From the NCBI RefSeq assembly GCF_014773545.1, contig NZ_SDDV01000006.1, positions 1 through 64,000 of the forward strand: a stretch of 64,000 nucleotides of DNA, read 5' to 3'. Origin of the DNA: Hydrogenophaga sp. (GTDB lineage Bacteria; Pseudomonadota; Gammaproteobacteria; Burkholderiales; Burkholderiaceae_C). The notes beneath the pieces are model-generated. The model searched no databases. It was not told where the DNA came from and saw only the letters and a program-made list of their open reading frames with translations. Below are positions 1-9,224 of the stretch, piece after piece. The translations under genes were made by a program, and so were the position numbers. Every line of letters starts with the position of its first letter. Position 1 is the stretch's first letter.

Positions 1-195
1 GGAGCTGCTTCTGAACACCCCGCAACACGCCACCCTCGTTCATTGAAACCCAGGGTGTTGCACTTCACTTTTGAACCTTCCGCGGCCAGTCACGTCCTGC
101 CTCCGCAGGCAGCTTACCTCGAACGTTCGCCGTCACAGGGAAACACGGACGCTGCTCGGCGCGTATGATCTTTACTCACTCCCTGGGGGAACGCT
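1..195. other. Left-edge non-coding stretch
   Basis: I see no gene in this stretch. It holds an imperfect inverted repeat: GCAACAC at about 22-28 faces GTGTTGC at about 55-61, with ACCCT/AGGGT inside. This could be a terminator or a decayed mobile-element end belonging to whatever lies left of the window. The addiction-module promoter should lie at its right end. Confidence 0.4.
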
Positions 196-426
196 ATGCC
201 CGATCTGGTTGCCGAACTCGCCGAACAAGCTCGCACTCTCGCGCCGGGAGAACGCTCCCGTCTCGTCGACCTGCTGCTGGAATCACTCCACGAGTCGCCA
301 CTCGCTGAAATTGAGGCAGCTTGGGCTACAGAAATCGAACGTCGCGTTGCAGCATATGGCCGTGGCGAAGTCGAGACTTTCGCCGCCGAAGACGTCTTCG
401 CCGAAGCTCGTCGTATCGCGCCGTGA
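196..426 (+). CDS. Addiction module antitoxin (TIGR02574-like)
   Basis: This 76-residue acidic protein matches the short 'putative addiction module component' family. It shows the typical N-terminal helix with LAPGERSRLVDLLLESL at residues 15-31, followed by E-x-x-W (residues 40-43) and an EDVFAEAR segment near the C terminus. Proteins of this family bind and neutralise a RelE/ParE-type toxin encoded just downstream. That arrangement is present here: the stop codon overlaps the GTG start of the next gene (GTGA), so the two are translationally coupled. Function is inferred from family and context. Confidence 0.85.
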   Translation: MPDLVAELAEQARTLAPGERSRLVDLLLESLHESPLAEIEAAWATEIERRVAAYGRGEVETFAAEDVFAEARRIAP

Positions 427-803
427 CGCGGGCTCGCTTCAGCCGAGAAGCTCGTTCGGAGTTGTTGGCGCAGACCGCTTACTACGAAACCATACGCCAG
501 GGCCTTGGCGCTCGGTTCCGGCATGAGGTTGAAGTAGCCGCGAAGTTGGCCGCAGCGTTCCCTCGTCACGGCAAACCCGCTGCAGGTGGTACCCGCCGAC
601 GCCTTGTCGTCGACTTCCCGTTCAAGCTGTTCTACACAGAGACCGACTACGGAATCCTAATTCACGCCGTCGCTGGCAATCACCAGTTTCCAGAGTACTG
701 GCTGGGCCGAGTGCCGAGTGACGGCACACCCTTCCACCGAGGGGACGCTTTCCGGCCTACGGCCTCCAAGCGCCCCTCATGTGAAACGTTAGATGTCTAC
801 TGA
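423..803 (+). CDS. RelE/ParE-family toxin
   Basis: The product has the ParE/RelE fold pattern: FSREARSELLAQTAYYE near the N terminus, a central RRLVVDFPFKLFY strand, and a C-terminal ILIHAVAGNHQFPEYWLGRV. Toxins of this family are ribosome-dependent mRNA interferases or gyrase poisons; which one cannot be told from sequence. I chose the GTG at 423 because it overlaps the antitoxin stop codon. Family members normally end shortly after the WLGR-type motif, but this frame continues about 28 codons through a hairpin element, so the C terminus looks like read-through into foreign sequence. Confidence 0.8.
   Translation: MTRARFSREARSELLAQTAYYETIRQGLGARFRHEVEVAAKLAAAFPRHGKPAAGGTRRRLVVDFPFKLFYTETDYGILIHAVAGNHQFPEYWLGRVPSDGTPFHRGDAFRPTASKRPSCETLDVY
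739..794 (+). repeat. attC-like integron cassette element (3' half)
   Basis: Arms GAGGGGACGCTT (739-750) and AAGCGCCCCTC (768-778) pair perfectly except for one bulged A, an extrahelical base of the kind seen in folded attC sites. The element ends with AAACGTTAGAT, and GTTAGAT (788-794) fits the R' core GTTRRRY. A matching R'' core (RYYYAAC) is not visible on the left, so this is at best a decayed or partial attC. It fits the position directly behind a toxin-antitoxin pair, which are common integron cassettes. Confidence 0.4.
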
Positions 804-871
804 CACCAACACTCATCCGCATGATCGAGGCGAGTGAGCTTTGAACTTAAAACAACCCACTTTTACGAATA

Positions 872-910
872 CAAAAAAAACCACGCTGCGCACTTGCATG
901 CGCAGCGTGG
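872..910 (-). terminator. Rho-independent terminator of the symporter operon
   Basis: Twelve-bp arms at 881-892 and 899-910 enclose a 6-nt loop. On the minus strand the hairpin is followed by eight T (A-run 873-880). It lies about 35 nt beyond the symporter stop. A short GATCGG/GATCAG tandem repeat sits between the two. Confidence 0.9.
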
Positions 911-944
911 TTCAGAGCCGGATCAGATCGGGATCAGATCGGGA

Positions 945-2681
945 TCAGTCGCGGTGTGCCACCGCCATGAACTCGTCCACGTTGCCGCGCGTGGAGGTGA
1001 ACAGGCTGACCAGATACATCGACAAGAAGGCCACCGGCACGCCGTACAGCGCCGGGTTGCCCAGCACCCGGATGCCAAAGATGTCGGGCACGTTGAGGAA
1101 GCGGGCGAAGGTGAAGGTCAAAGACACCACCAGGCCGATCACCATGCCGGCGATGATGCCTTCCTTGGTCAGGCCGCGCCACCACAGCGAGAGCAGAATG
1201 GCCGGTGCAAAGGTGCTGGCGGCAATGCCGAAGCACATCGCCACCAAAATCGCGACGTTCTGGTCTTTCAGCCAGAGCGAGGCCAGGATGGCGATCACGG
1301 TCAGCACGACCGCGCCAATCTTGGCAAACGCCACGCGCTCTTTGTCGCTGCTGTTGGGCCGGAACACACCGGCATAGGCGTCGTGCGACAGGCTGGTGGT
1401 CATGGAGATCAGCAGGCCAACGGCGGTGCTGAGCATGGCTGCCATGGCACCGGCGGCAACAACGCCCAGCAAGGGTTCGCCGGCGATCTTTATCGACAGC
1501 AGCGGAACCGCCATATTGGTGGCCATGCCGCGTTGGCCTTCGACCAAGTAGCCCACCAGCGCCGGGTACAAGACCATCATGATCGCCAGACCGACGAAGA
1601 TCACCGCCAAGTAAAAGATCGCCAGACCCCAGATCGTGATTACCGCGCCTTTTTGGGCCGCCCGGGCGTCTTTGACGGTGTAGAAGCGGATCAGGATGTG
1701 CGGCAGACCGGCCACACCCAGCAGCAGGCCCAGCACCAGACTGATCTGGCTCCACATGTCAGGCGTTGCAGCGCCAGCCGTCATGCCGGAGGGCGCATCT
1801 GGTGCGGCGGCCCGGATTTCAGCCGACTGGGCAAACACCGCTTCATGCGGCTCTGCGCGGGCGGCTTCCAGCGCCACCCGGGTGGCAGCGGCATCGGCGG
1901 CCCTGGCGGCGGCTTCCGAATCTGCCGGCGTGCCGGGTGCGGCTTCGGCGGCTGCCAAGGCTTCTGGCGTCAGCTTGCGCTGCTCCCACTGCGCTTTCAC
2001 GCTGTCTATGCGGGCCGCAGCCGTGGGGGCGACGGTTTCGCCGGCTTGCGAGATGATGTTGAACGGGTTGCCGCCGAAATACATCACCGAAGCGGCGATC
2101 ATCAGGATGATCATGGCCGCCAGCAGCATGACGCCTTGCACCGCCTGGTTCCAGGTCGTTCCCAGCATGCCGCCAACCACCACCATCAGGCCCATGAAGA
2201 TGCCCGAGACCAGAACGGTGATCGTGTAGTCCCAGCCCAGCAGCAACTGGAACAGGTGGCCAGCGCCCACCAACTGTGGCACCAGGTACAGCACGCCGAG
2301 GACGATGGTGATGGACATGGCCAGCAGTTTGACGCCGCGGCCGCCGACACGGGCGACCAGAATATCACCCACCGTGTATTTGCCGGCATTCTTGAGTGGG
2401 CCGGCCATCACCAGCAAGACGGTGATCCAGGCGCCGAAAAAGCCGAGCGCGATCCACCAACTGTCGACGCCGGCCAGCGCAATCGCGCCGGCGACGCCCA
2501 GGAAGCTGGCGGCGCTACAGTAGTCGCCGAACATGGCCACCCCATTCAGACGCCACGATACCTTGCCGCCAGCGACATAAAAGTCCTCCGTGGTGGCGGT
2601 GGCGTGGCGGGCCATGTAACTGATGACGAACGAGAGCACGATGCTCAGTACGACGATGCCAAAAGCAATTGGATTGTCCAT
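945..2681 (-). CDS. Sodium:solute symporter, VC_2705-type large subunit
   Basis: This 578-residue polytopic membrane protein of the sodium:solute symporter (SSS) family resembles acetate permease ActP. It differs by an alanine-rich, charged insertion at roughly residues 225-305 between membrane segments, which is characteristic of the VC_2705 subfamily. The N terminus (MDNPIAFGIVVLSIVLSFV) is the first membrane span, and many further hydrophobic spans follow. It is probably a cation-coupled uptake carrier for a small carboxylate; the substrate cannot be read from sequence. The small DUF4212 partner precedes it by 3 nt in the same operon, and a CBS/DUF294 protein is divergent, the usual neighbourhood of this subfamily. 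Confidence 0.88.
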   Translation of the reverse strand: MDNPIAFGIVVLSIVLSFVISYMARHATATTEDFYVAGGKVSWRLNGVAMFGDYCSAASFLGVAGAIALAGVDSWWIALGFFGAWITVLLVMAGPLKNAGKYTVGDILVARVGGRGVKLLAMSITIVLGVLYLVPQLVGAGHLFQLLLGWDYTITVLVSGIFMGLMVVVGGMLGTTWNQAVQGVMLLAAMIILMIAASVMYFGGNPFNIISQAGETVAPTAAARIDSVKAQWEQRKLTPEALAAAEAAPGTPADSEAAARAADAAATRVALEAARAEPHEAVFAQSAEIRAAAPDAPSGMTAGAATPDMWSQISLVLGLLLGVAGLPHILIRFYTVKDARAAQKGAVITIWGLAIFYLAVIFVGLAIMMVLYPALVGYLVEGQRGMATNMAVPLLSIKIAGEPLLGVVAAGAMAAMLSTAVGLLISMTTSLSHDAYAGVFRPNSSDKERVAFAKIGAVVLTVIAILASLWLKDQNVAILVAMCFGIAASTFAPAILLSLWWRGLTKEGIIAGMVIGLVVSLTFTFARFLNVPDIFGIRVLGNPALYGVPVAFLSMYLVSLFTSTRGNVDEFMAVAHRD

Positions 2682-2684
2682 GGT

Positions 2685-2942
2685 TTATTTACCTCCGCTT
2701 TTTTTGTCACTTTGCGCCAGGTGTACGTGCGTGACCACCAGGCCCACGATGAACACCAGCACACCCAGATGAAACGCCAGCGGCAGGCCCAGTATCTGGG
2801 TGCCGGCAACGTGTTTGAACTCTGCGGTGTTGATGATCGCCGCGATAAAGTAGACGGCGGCAAAAATGAAGAGCAGCACGAATGACATGATCGACCTTTT
2901 GCGCAGGGCGGCGGGGTCAATCTTTGATTTCTGAAGTTCCAT
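2685..2942 (-). CDS. DUF4212 small subunit of the symporter
   Basis: This is an 85-residue protein with two hydrophobic spans (SFVLLFIFAAVYFIAAI and LAFHLGVLVFIVGLVVTHV), typical of the DUF4212 'putative solute:sodium symporter small subunit' family. It is encoded immediately before the large subunit and separated from it by 3 nt, so the two should be co-translated. I start it at the ATG at 2942 (MELQKSK), which has an AAGGA ribosome-binding site 7 nt upstream; a start at 2963 in the same frame lacks one. Confidence 0.85.
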   Translation of the reverse strand: MELQKSKIDPAALRKRSIMSFVLLFIFAAVYFIAAIINTAEFKHVAGTQILGLPLAFHLGVLVFIVGLVVTHVHLAQSDKKSGGK

Positions 2943-3199
2943 ATTCAGTCCTTTGGGGAACACAAACGTTGCAATTGGGATGACTCGGTTTAAACGGCAT
3001 TACTCATCGAAATCAGTCCTTGACGGAGCCTCCAGTTCCGCCTGACGGCCGCGGGACAGATTGCTGACCAGCCTTGTGAGCGAGTCAAAGTTCCACCCGG
3101 CGCGCGTGTCAGAATGTAAACTGTAGTGCGCGTCGGGCCATTCTGTCAATCCATCTTACGATTGACTGACAAAATTCAAAATCGGTGCCTGGGTACGAT

Positions 3200-3220
3200 G
3201 TAAACCCTATTGGGGTTTAC
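3200..3220. promoter_or_regulatory. Palindromic operator-like site GTAAACCC-N5-GGGTTTAC
   Basis: A perfect 8+8 bp inverted repeat around TATTG lies in the divergent intergenic region, about 60 nt before the DUF294 gene start and 258 nt from the DUF4212 start. It has no T-run and no coding role, so it looks like a dimeric regulator site rather than a terminator. The regulator is unknown. Confidence 0.5.
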
Positions 3221-3280
3221 CCTTGTTCATCTTTTTTAGATCGCTAGAATGCATCAAGCCTGTGCATCGTGGATGAAAAC

Positions 3281-5143
3281 ATGAGCCCTTCACTCTTTGA
3301 GTTGAGCGACCTGCCCGAAGCCTTGCGCCAGCATCGGATTTTTGGTTTGTTGCCGCAGGCGTCGCGGGCGCGGCTGGCAGAGAGCCTGCAGGTGCGCGCG
3401 CTGGCGCCGCAGATCGAGGTGTGCTCGGCCGAAGATTTGCAGCAACGCTTGCACTGGCTGCTCGCGGGCGAGGTGGCGCTGCTGGACGGACAGGCGCAGC
3501 CGGTGCTGGTGCTGCAGCCGGGCGAATGCTTTGGTCTGGGCTTGGGAGCGCAGGCCGACGTGCAGCACGCCGTGACGCGAACCCAGGCCTGGCTGGCCAG
3601 TCTGGATGCGGCAACGCTCGAGTCCTTGCAGCTCGAGCTGCCGGCGCTGGCCTATTTCCTGCCCGCAGTCAAGCGTGCGCCCCGGGGTGTCGAACCTGCG
3701 GCCGGTGACGCAGAAGCTGGCCGCAACCTGATGAGCATGCTGGTGCGCCACCTGATCCGGCGCGAGCCCGTCACGCTGGCGCCGCAGGCCAGCATTCGGC
3801 AGGCGGCTGAACTCATGAGCAAGCAAGGCGTCTCCTCGGTGTTGCTGGTCGAGCAGGGGCGCTTGCTGGGTCTGATCACCGACCGCGATTTGCGCAACCG
3901 CGTGCTCGCTGTTGGCCTGGACAGCGAACGGCCGGTGGCCGACATTGCTACTTTGGCGCCGCTGACGATTGACGTACATAAACCGGTTTTCGACGCCTTG
4001 CTGCTGATGGCGCGGCAGCATATTCACCATCTTCCGGTGCTCGACGGCGAGCGCCTGGTCGGCATGATCACCGCCTCCGACCTGAACGAGCAGCACAGCA
4101 CGTCAGCGGTCTGTCTGAGCGGAGAAATTTACAAGCACAACAGCCTGGCTGGCTTGCAACAGGCCGCTGCCAAAGTGCAGCGCTTGCAGCAAAGCCTGGC
4201 TCTAGCCAAAGTGTCGGCCTACAGCAGTGGCCACATCGTCACCTCCATCACCGACGCTATCACCAGCCGCTTGCTGCAACTCGGTCAAGACAAGCTGGGG
4301 CCGGCGCCGGTCGACTATGTCTGGGTGGCAGCCGGTTCCCAGGCGCGCAACGAGCAGAGCGCGCGCACCGATCAGGACAACTGCATGGTGCTGGGCGACG
4401 CCTACGACCCGCTGCTGCACGGTGCATATTTCAAGGCCCTGTCGCAATTCGTCTGCGATGGCTTGAACGCCTGCGGCTACGTGTATTGCCCGGGGGAAAT
4501 GATGGCCATGAACGACGCCTGGCGCTTGCCGCGTTGGCGCTGGGCTGAACTCTTTGAGCACTGGGTGCATGAGCCAGATCCGACCGCGCTGATGTTGACC
4601 TGCGTATTTTTCGATCAGCGTGCGGTGCATGGAAATGCCGCCCTGCTCGACGAGTTGCGCCGCGGCGTGTTGCAGAAAACCAAGGCCAGCAGCGTTTTTC
4701 TGGCCTTCATGGTCGGCAACGCGCTGCAGCACGTGCCGCCGCTGGGCTTGTTTGGCGGCATCTCCACCCTTCGCAAGGGCGAACACCGGGGCTGCGTAGA
4801 CCTCAAACACAACGGCGTGGTGCCTATCGTAGACCTGGCGCGGGTGTTTGCGCTGGCCGGCGCTTTGCCGGCCGTCAACACCAGCGATCGTTTGCAAGGC
4901 GTGGTGGGTAGCCACGTCATCAGCGAACAAAGTGCCCGAGACCTGCGCCATGCGCTGGAGTTTTTGGCCTTCATGCGCTTGCAGCACCAAGGGCGTCAAT
5001 GCCAGCGCCAGCAGCCACCCGACAATTTTCTGCATCTGGATGAAATTTCCAACTTCGAACGCAGCCAGCTCAAAGACGCCTTCACGGTGGTCAAAGAGGT
5101 GCAGCATCTGCTGGGCCAGCGTTACCAGGTCGGCCGGCTTTGA
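3281..5143 (+). CDS. CBS-domain / DUF294 nucleotidyltransferase-like regulator
   Basis: This 620-residue cytoplasmic protein has three parts. An N-terminal cyclic-nucleotide-binding-like region covers about residues 1-120. A tandem CBS pair covers about 150-275 (VSSVLLVEQGRLLGLITDRDLR and HHLPVLDGERLVGMITASDL). A DUF294 nucleotidyltransferase-like domain carries GSQARNEQSARTDQDN near residue 355 and is followed by its helical C-terminal part. GlnD-like proteins of this type are probably adenylate-sensing regulators; no substrate is known. It is divergent from the symporter pair, a recurring arrangement that suggests it controls that carrier. I prefer ATG 3281 over the GTG at 3269; neither has a strong ribosome-binding site. 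Confidence 0.85.
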   Translation: MSPSLFELSDLPEALRQHRIFGLLPQASRARLAESLQVRALAPQIEVCSAEDLQQRLHWLLAGEVALLDGQAQPVLVLQPGECFGLGLGAQADVQHAVTRTQAWLASLDAATLESLQLELPALAYFLPAVKRAPRGVEPAAGDAEAGRNLMSMLVRHLIRREPVTLAPQASIRQAAELMSKQGVSSVLLVEQGRLLGLITDRDLRNRVLAVGLDSERPVADIATLAPLTIDVHKPVFDALLLMARQHIHHLPVLDGERLVGMITASDLNEQHSTSAVCLSGEIYKHNSLAGLQQAAAKVQRLQQSLALAKVSAYSSGHIVTSITDAITSRLLQLGQDKLGPAPVDYVWVAAGSQARNEQSARTDQDNCMVLGDAYDPLLHGAYFKALSQFVCDGLNACGYVYCPGEMMAMNDAWRLPRWRWAELFEHWVHEPDPTALMLTCVFFDQRAVHGNAALLDELRRGVLQKTKASSVFLAFMVGNALQHVPPLGLFGGISTLRKGEHRGCVDLKHNGVVPIVDLARVFALAGALPAVNTSDRLQGVVGSHVISEQSARDLRHALEFLAFMRLQHQGRQCQRQQPPDNFLHLDEISNFERSQLKDAFTVVKEVQHLLGQRYQVGRL

Positions 5144-5243
5144 GAAGACGCCTGCCGGGCGCTGAAAGTGGCGTGCAGGATGCGGGCGCAGAGCGGTAAA
5201 ATCAGCTCCTCTCGCACCCACTGCGCCTGCCGCATCGACCGCC

Positions 5244-5456
5244 ATGTCCATCTTCGCCCGCCCGCACTACAGCTCTGAAGCCACGCAGTTCATCGAGCGG
5301 CTCAAGCTCGAGCAGCCGCAACTGGAGCAAGCCCAGCGCGATGGCCGCGCGCGGCTGTGGGATCGTCAGATTGACCGAGCCTTTCAGTGCGAAGCCGACA
5401 CCGCTTGCGTGCCGCAGCAACCCTACGTGTACCAGACCCGCCCCGAGCAGGTCTGA
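5244..5456 (+). CDS. DUF3460 family protein
   Basis: This is a 70-residue basic and glutamine-rich protein with the DUF3460 pattern: FARPHYSSEATQFIERLK at the start and QQPYVYQTRP at the end. The family is confined largely to Burkholderiales and has no known function. It lies 51 nt upstream of scpA on the same strand, its usual place, so it is probably co-transcribed with the condensin-type gene. Confidence 0.85.
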   Translation: MSIFARPHYSSEATQFIERLKLEQPQLEQAQRDGRARLWDRQIDRAFQCEADTACVPQQPYVYQTRPEQV

Positions 5457-5507
5457 ACCCGTCAGGCCGGCGCGACGCAGCCACTGCGCCGCGCCGGCCC
5501 CCTTGCC

Positions 5508-6356
5508 ATGAGCCAACAGGCCGTCACACCGGCTGGCGCCACGCCAGAGCGCAGCGCCTCGGCATCGATCGACCCCGTTGCGCTGGCCCGGCTGTATGGC
5601 GAGCCGCTGTTTGCGCTGCCGCGCGACCTCTACATACCGCCCGACGCCTTGCGGATTTTGCTCGAGGCGTTCGAAGGCCCGCTAGACCTGCTGCTCTACC
5701 TGATACGCAAGCAAAACTTCAATATTCTCGACATCCCGATGGCGGCACTGACGCGTCAGTACCTGAGTTACGTGGATGACATATGCGCTTGCAATCTGGA
5801 GCTGGCCGGCGAATACCTGCTGATGGCGGCCACGCTGATCGAGATCAAGTCGCGCCTGTTGCTGCCGCCCAAAAAAAGCCTGGCGACCACAGAGCAAGTC
5901 GAAGACCCACGCGTCGAACTGGTGCGCCGTCTGCTCGAGTACGAGCAACTCAAGCGGGCCGCGCAACGACTGGCCGAGTGCCCGCAGCTCGGGCGCGACT
6001 TCTTGCGTGCCCAGGCGCCAGACTTGCCCGCGCCAGCGCCGCGCTGGCCGGCGGTGTGCGGCGCCGATTTGCAAAGCGCCTGGCGCGACATTTGCGCGCG
6101 CGCGCGGCTGGTGCAGCACCACAGCATCAGCCGCGAACCGCTCTCGGTGCGTGAGCACATGAGTCGGTTGCTGCGTCGGCTGCGCGATCGGCGTTGCGTT
6201 GAATTCGGTGAGTTGTTCGATCCGGTCCAGGGCACAGCGGTGCTGGTGGTGACCTTCATTGCCATGCTGGAATTGGCCAAGGAAACGCTGATCGAGCTGA
6301 CCCAGGCCGAAGCCTTTGCCCCTATTTACGTGCGGCTGGCCTGCCGGCCGCAATGA
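5508..6356 (+). CDS. scpA: Segregation and condensation protein A
   Basis: This 282-residue kleisin-family protein bridges the SMC heads together with ScpB and helps compact and segregate the chromosome. The diagnostic segment is [27 protein letters not shown] at about residues 50-76, followed by [19 protein letters not shown] and a C-terminal winged-helix part ([20 protein letters not shown]). Its stop overlaps the nadB start (ATGA). No scpB is in the window. Confidence 0.93.
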   Translation: MSQQAVTPAGATPERSASASIDPVALARLYGEPLFALPRDLYIPPDALRILLEAFEGPLDLLLYLIRKQNFNILDIPMAALTRQYLSYVDDICACNLELAGEYLLMAATLIEIKSRLLLPPKKSLATTEQVEDPRVELVRRLLEYEQLKRAAQRLAECPQLGRDFLRAQAPDLPAPAPRWPAVCGADLQSAWRDICARARLVQHHSISREPLSVREHMSRLLRRLRDRRCVEFGELFDPVQGTAVLVVTFIAMLELAKETLIELTQAEAFAPIYVRLACRPQ

Positions 6357-7972
6357 ACCCCATGAACGACCGCTACGACTTTGACGTGCTGATCATCGGC
6401 AGTGGCCTGGCCGGACTGACCGCCGCATTGAACCTGGCGCCCGGCCTGCGCGTGGCGCTGGTGACCAAGCGCAGCTTGAGCGACGGTTCCAGCCACTGGG
6501 CCCAGGGCGGCATTGCCGCCGTGCTGTCCGAGCAGGACAGTTTTGCCTCGCACGTGCAGGACACGCTGCAGGCGGGCGCCGGTCTGTGCGACCTGGACGC
6601 CACCCGCTTTGCGGTCGAACACGCGCCAGCGGCCATTGCCTGGCTGCAAGAGCTGGGGGTGCCGTTCTCGCAGGAAAACGGCGGCTTGCACCTGACGCGC
6701 GAGGGCGGCCACAGCCACCGCCGCATCGTGCACGCCACCGACGCCACCGGCGCAGCGGTACAGAGCACCTTGCTCGATCGGTTGCGGCGCACGCCCAGCA
6801 TTCAGGTGTTCGAAGACCACATGCTGGTCGACCTGATCACCGACCGCAAGCTGGCGCGCACCCCGGCCCACGCCGCAGCGACGCGCTGCCACGGCGCCTA
6901 CGTGCTGGACGTGGCGCGCGATCGGGTCGTGACCTTCAGCGCCTCGCACACCGTGCTGGCCACCGGCGGCGCCGGCAAGGTCTACCTCTACACCAGCAAC
7001 CCCGACACCGCCACCGGAGACGGCATCGCCGCCGCCTGGCGCGCCGGCTGCCGGGTCGGCAACATGGAGTTCATTCAGTTCCACCCCACCTGCCTGTACC
7101 ACCCGCACGCCAAGAGCTTTCTCATCAGTGAGGCGGTGCGCGGCGAAGGAGGGCGGCTCTTATTGCCGGCGCATCTGGGCCGGCACCGCTTCATGCCCGA
7201 CCACGACCCGCGCGCCGAACTCGCGCCGCGCGACGTGGTGGCGCGCGCGATCGACTTCGAGATGAAGAAGCACGGCCTGGACTGTGTGCACCTGGACATC
7301 TCGCACCAGAGCCCGGCGTTTTTGCAGGAGCACTTTCCCAACATACTGGCCCGTTGCGCCGAGCTCGGCATCGACATCACGCGCGAGCCGATTCCGGTCG
7401 TGCCGGCAGCGCACTACACCTGCGGCGGCGTGGTGACCGACTTGGCTGGCCGCACCGACATCGCCGGCCTGTACGCGGTCGGCGAGACCGCCTGCACCGG
7501 GCTGCACGGCGCCAACCGCTTGGCCAGCAACTCGCTGGTTGAGTGCATGGTGTTTGCGCAGGGCGCGGTGGCGGCGATCCGCGCTGCGCCGCTGGTGGCT
7601 GCGCCGGCCATGCCGCAGTGGGACGAGAGCCGCGTCACCGATGCCGATGAGCAAGTCGTGATCTCGCACAACTGGGCCGAGCTGCGCCGCTGCATGTGGG
7701 ACTACGTCGGCATCGTGCGCACCAACAAGCGGCTGGAGCGAGCGGCGCACCGCATAGCGCTGCTGCAAGACGAAATTCACGAGTTCTATGCGCTCTTTCA
7801 CGTCTCGCGCGATCTGCTGGAGCTGCGCAACCTGGTGCAGGTGGCCGATCTGATCGTCATGTCGGCGCTGCTGCGCCACGAGAGCCGCGGCCTGCACTAC
7901 AGCCGCGACTACCCCGACTTGCTGGCGCAGGCCAGACCGACACTGCTGTCGCCCACCCTGGCTGCCGCATGA
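6353..7972 (+). CDS. nadB: L-aspartate oxidase
   Basis: This FAD enzyme oxidises L-aspartate to iminoaspartate, the first step of de novo NAD synthesis; NadA and NadC of the same pathway are encoded at 11-13 kb. The dinucleotide-binding GSGLAGL motif lies near residue 17. [12 protein letters not shown] and the C-terminal [16 protein letters not shown] flavin-contact motif are clear. At 539 residues the length is normal. The start overlaps the scpA stop, with a second in-frame ATG three codons on. The stop overlaps the queE start (ATGA), so scpA-nadB-queE form one translationally coupled operon. Confidence 0.95.
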   Translation: MNPMNDRYDFDVLIIGSGLAGLTAALNLAPGLRVALVTKRSLSDGSSHWAQGGIAAVLSEQDSFASHVQDTLQAGAGLCDLDATRFAVEHAPAAIAWLQELGVPFSQENGGLHLTREGGHSHRRIVHATDATGAAVQSTLLDRLRRTPSIQVFEDHMLVDLITDRKLARTPAHAAATRCHGAYVLDVARDRVVTFSASHTVLATGGAGKVYLYTSNPDTATGDGIAAAWRAGCRVGNMEFIQFHPTCLYHPHAKSFLISEAVRGEGGRLLLPAHLGRHRFMPDHDPRAELAPRDVVARAIDFEMKKHGLDCVHLDISHQSPAFLQEHFPNILARCAELGIDITREPIPVVPAAHYTCGGVVTDLAGRTDIAGLYAVGETACTGLHGANRLASNSLVECMVFAQGAVAAIRAAPLVAAPAMPQWDESRVTDADEQVVISHNWAELRRCMWDYVGIVRTNKRLERAAHRIALLQDEIHEFYALFHVSRDLLELRNLVQVADLIVMSALLRHESRGLHYSRDYPDLLAQARPTLLSPTLAAA

Positions 7973-8607
7973 GCTACAGCGTCAAGGAAATCTTCTACAC
8001 CTTGCAAGGTGAGGGCGCGCAAGCGGGCCTGGCGGCGGTGTTTTGCCGCTTGGCCGGCTGCAACCTCTGGAGCGGGCGCGAGGCCGACCGTGCCAGCGCC
8101 GTCTGCCGCTTTTGCGACACCGACTTCGTCGGCACCGACGGCAGCCACGGCGGCAAATACACGAGCGCCGACGCCCTGGCCGATGGCATCGAGGCGCACT
8201 GGCCGACCCCATCGCACGCGCAGCGCCTGTGCGTGCTGACCGGCGGTGAACCGCTGTTGCAGCTCGATGCGGCCTTGCTCGACGCCTTGCACCGGCGCGG
8301 ATTCCGCGTCGCTGTCGAGAGCAACGGCACGCTGGCTGCGCCGCCCGGCATTGACTGGCTGTGCATCAGCCCCAAGGCCGGCGCCGACTGGGTGCAGCAC
8401 AGCGGGCAAGAGCTCAAACTGGTCTGGCCGCAAGCGGGGTTCGATCTGGCACGGCTGGCGCAGACGGGCGACTTTGCGCACCGCTTCCTGCAGCCCATGG
8501 ACGGGCCGCAACAGGGCGCCCACACCGCCCTGTGCATCGACGCTTGTCTGCGTGACCCGCGCTGGCGCCTGAGCCTGCAAAGCCACAAAATCTGTGGCAT
8601 TCGCTGA
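7969..8607 (+). CDS. queE: 7-carboxy-7-deazaguanine synthase
   Basis: This 212-residue radical SAM enzyme rearranges 6-carboxytetrahydropterin to 7-carboxy-7-deazaguanine on the way to queuosine. The cluster-binding cysteines are spaced CX14CX2C (GCNLW... to VCRFCDTD, about residues 28-46) instead of the canonical CX3CX2C. This is a known variant described for Burkholderia-type QueE. The GEGAQAG and TGGEPLLQ motifs are present. The start is fixed by the ATGA overlap with nadB. queD follows 20 nt downstream, so the two sequential enzymes are paired. Confidence 0.93.
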   Translation: MSYSVKEIFYTLQGEGAQAGLAAVFCRLAGCNLWSGREADRASAVCRFCDTDFVGTDGSHGGKYTSADALADGIEAHWPTPSHAQRLCVLTGGEPLLQLDAALLDALHRRGFRVAVESNGTLAAPPGIDWLCISPKAGADWVQHSGQELKLVWPQAGFDLARLAQTGDFAHRFLQPMDGPQQGAHTALCIDACLRDPRWRLSLQSHKICGIR

Positions 8608-8627
8608 ATTTGAAATCCGCTACTGCC

Positions 8628-9026
8628 ATGAAGCTCACCATCAGTCAACGTTTCTTTTTCGACGCCGCGCACACACTCCAACGCGAAATCGAAGCCGAAG
8701 GCAGCCGCCGCATCCACGGCCACAGCTACAAGGCCGAAGTCAGCCTCAGTGCCGCACTCGATGCCCGCAGCGGCATGGTGCTGGACCTGGGCCTGCTGCG
8801 CCAGCGGCTCGAGCAGGTGCGCTTGCAACTCGATCACCACTTTCTGGACGAAGTGCCCGGGTTGGGACCGGCCACGCTGGAAAACCTCTGCCTGTTCATT
8901 GCCCGAGCCTTGCCCGAACTGGCGCCGCAACTCACGCGCGTGCGGGTCTGGCGCGAAGCGGTGGGCGACGCCTGCGTGCTCGATCTGCGGCCGTACGCAC
9001 CAGCGCCAGCAGATCGGTCGGTCTGA
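8628..9026 (+). CDS. queD: 6-carboxytetrahydropterin synthase
   Basis: This 132-residue PTPS-fold enzyme makes 6-carboxytetrahydropterin from dihydroneopterin triphosphate, the substrate for QueE. The zinc-binding histidines are visible in FFFDAAHTL and in RIHGHSY. The LDHHFLDEV and PATLENLCLFIA segments are typical of the family. I start at ATG 8628 (MKLTISQRF); an in-frame TTG at 8610 would add six residues without family similarity. Confidence 0.93.
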   Translation: MKLTISQRFFFDAAHTLQREIEAEGSRRIHGHSYKAEVSLSAALDARSGMVLDLGLLRQRLEQVRLQLDHHFLDEVPGLGPATLENLCLFIARALPELAPQLTRVRVWREAVGDACVLDLRPYAPAPADRSV

Positions 9027-9138
9027 ATCCGCGCGACCCATGATGTGCTGCGACACGGCGCTGGCCAGGGGTTGAGCCCGAGCAACGGGGGTGAATCTTC
9101 ATCTGGGGGCGGTGTGTGCGGGTGGGGCTTCGACAGGC

Positions 9139-9222
9139 TCAGCCCGAACGGAGGTGAAATCAGCCCGAACGGGGGTGAAATCAACCCGAACGGAGGTGAA
9201 ATCAGTCTGAACGGATGCGAAA
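9139..9222. repeat. Four 21-bp tandem repeats (CAGCCCGAACGGAGGTGAAAT)
   Basis: Four consecutive 21-bp units run from 9139 to 9222, with increasing divergence toward the right. They are preceded by TTCGACAGGCTCAGCC, which together with the first unit forms the dispersed element also found near 21.5, 33.6 and 62.4 kb. They fill the space between the convergent ends of queD and the pabB/C gene. Confidence 0.85.
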
Positions 9223-9224
9223 TT

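Noticed and set aside
834-2885. 683-codon plus-strand open frame opposite the symporter
   Set aside because: Antisense shadow of a GC-rich gene. Its translation is rich in His, Gln and Arg without family pattern, while the minus-strand frames encode recognisable proteins.
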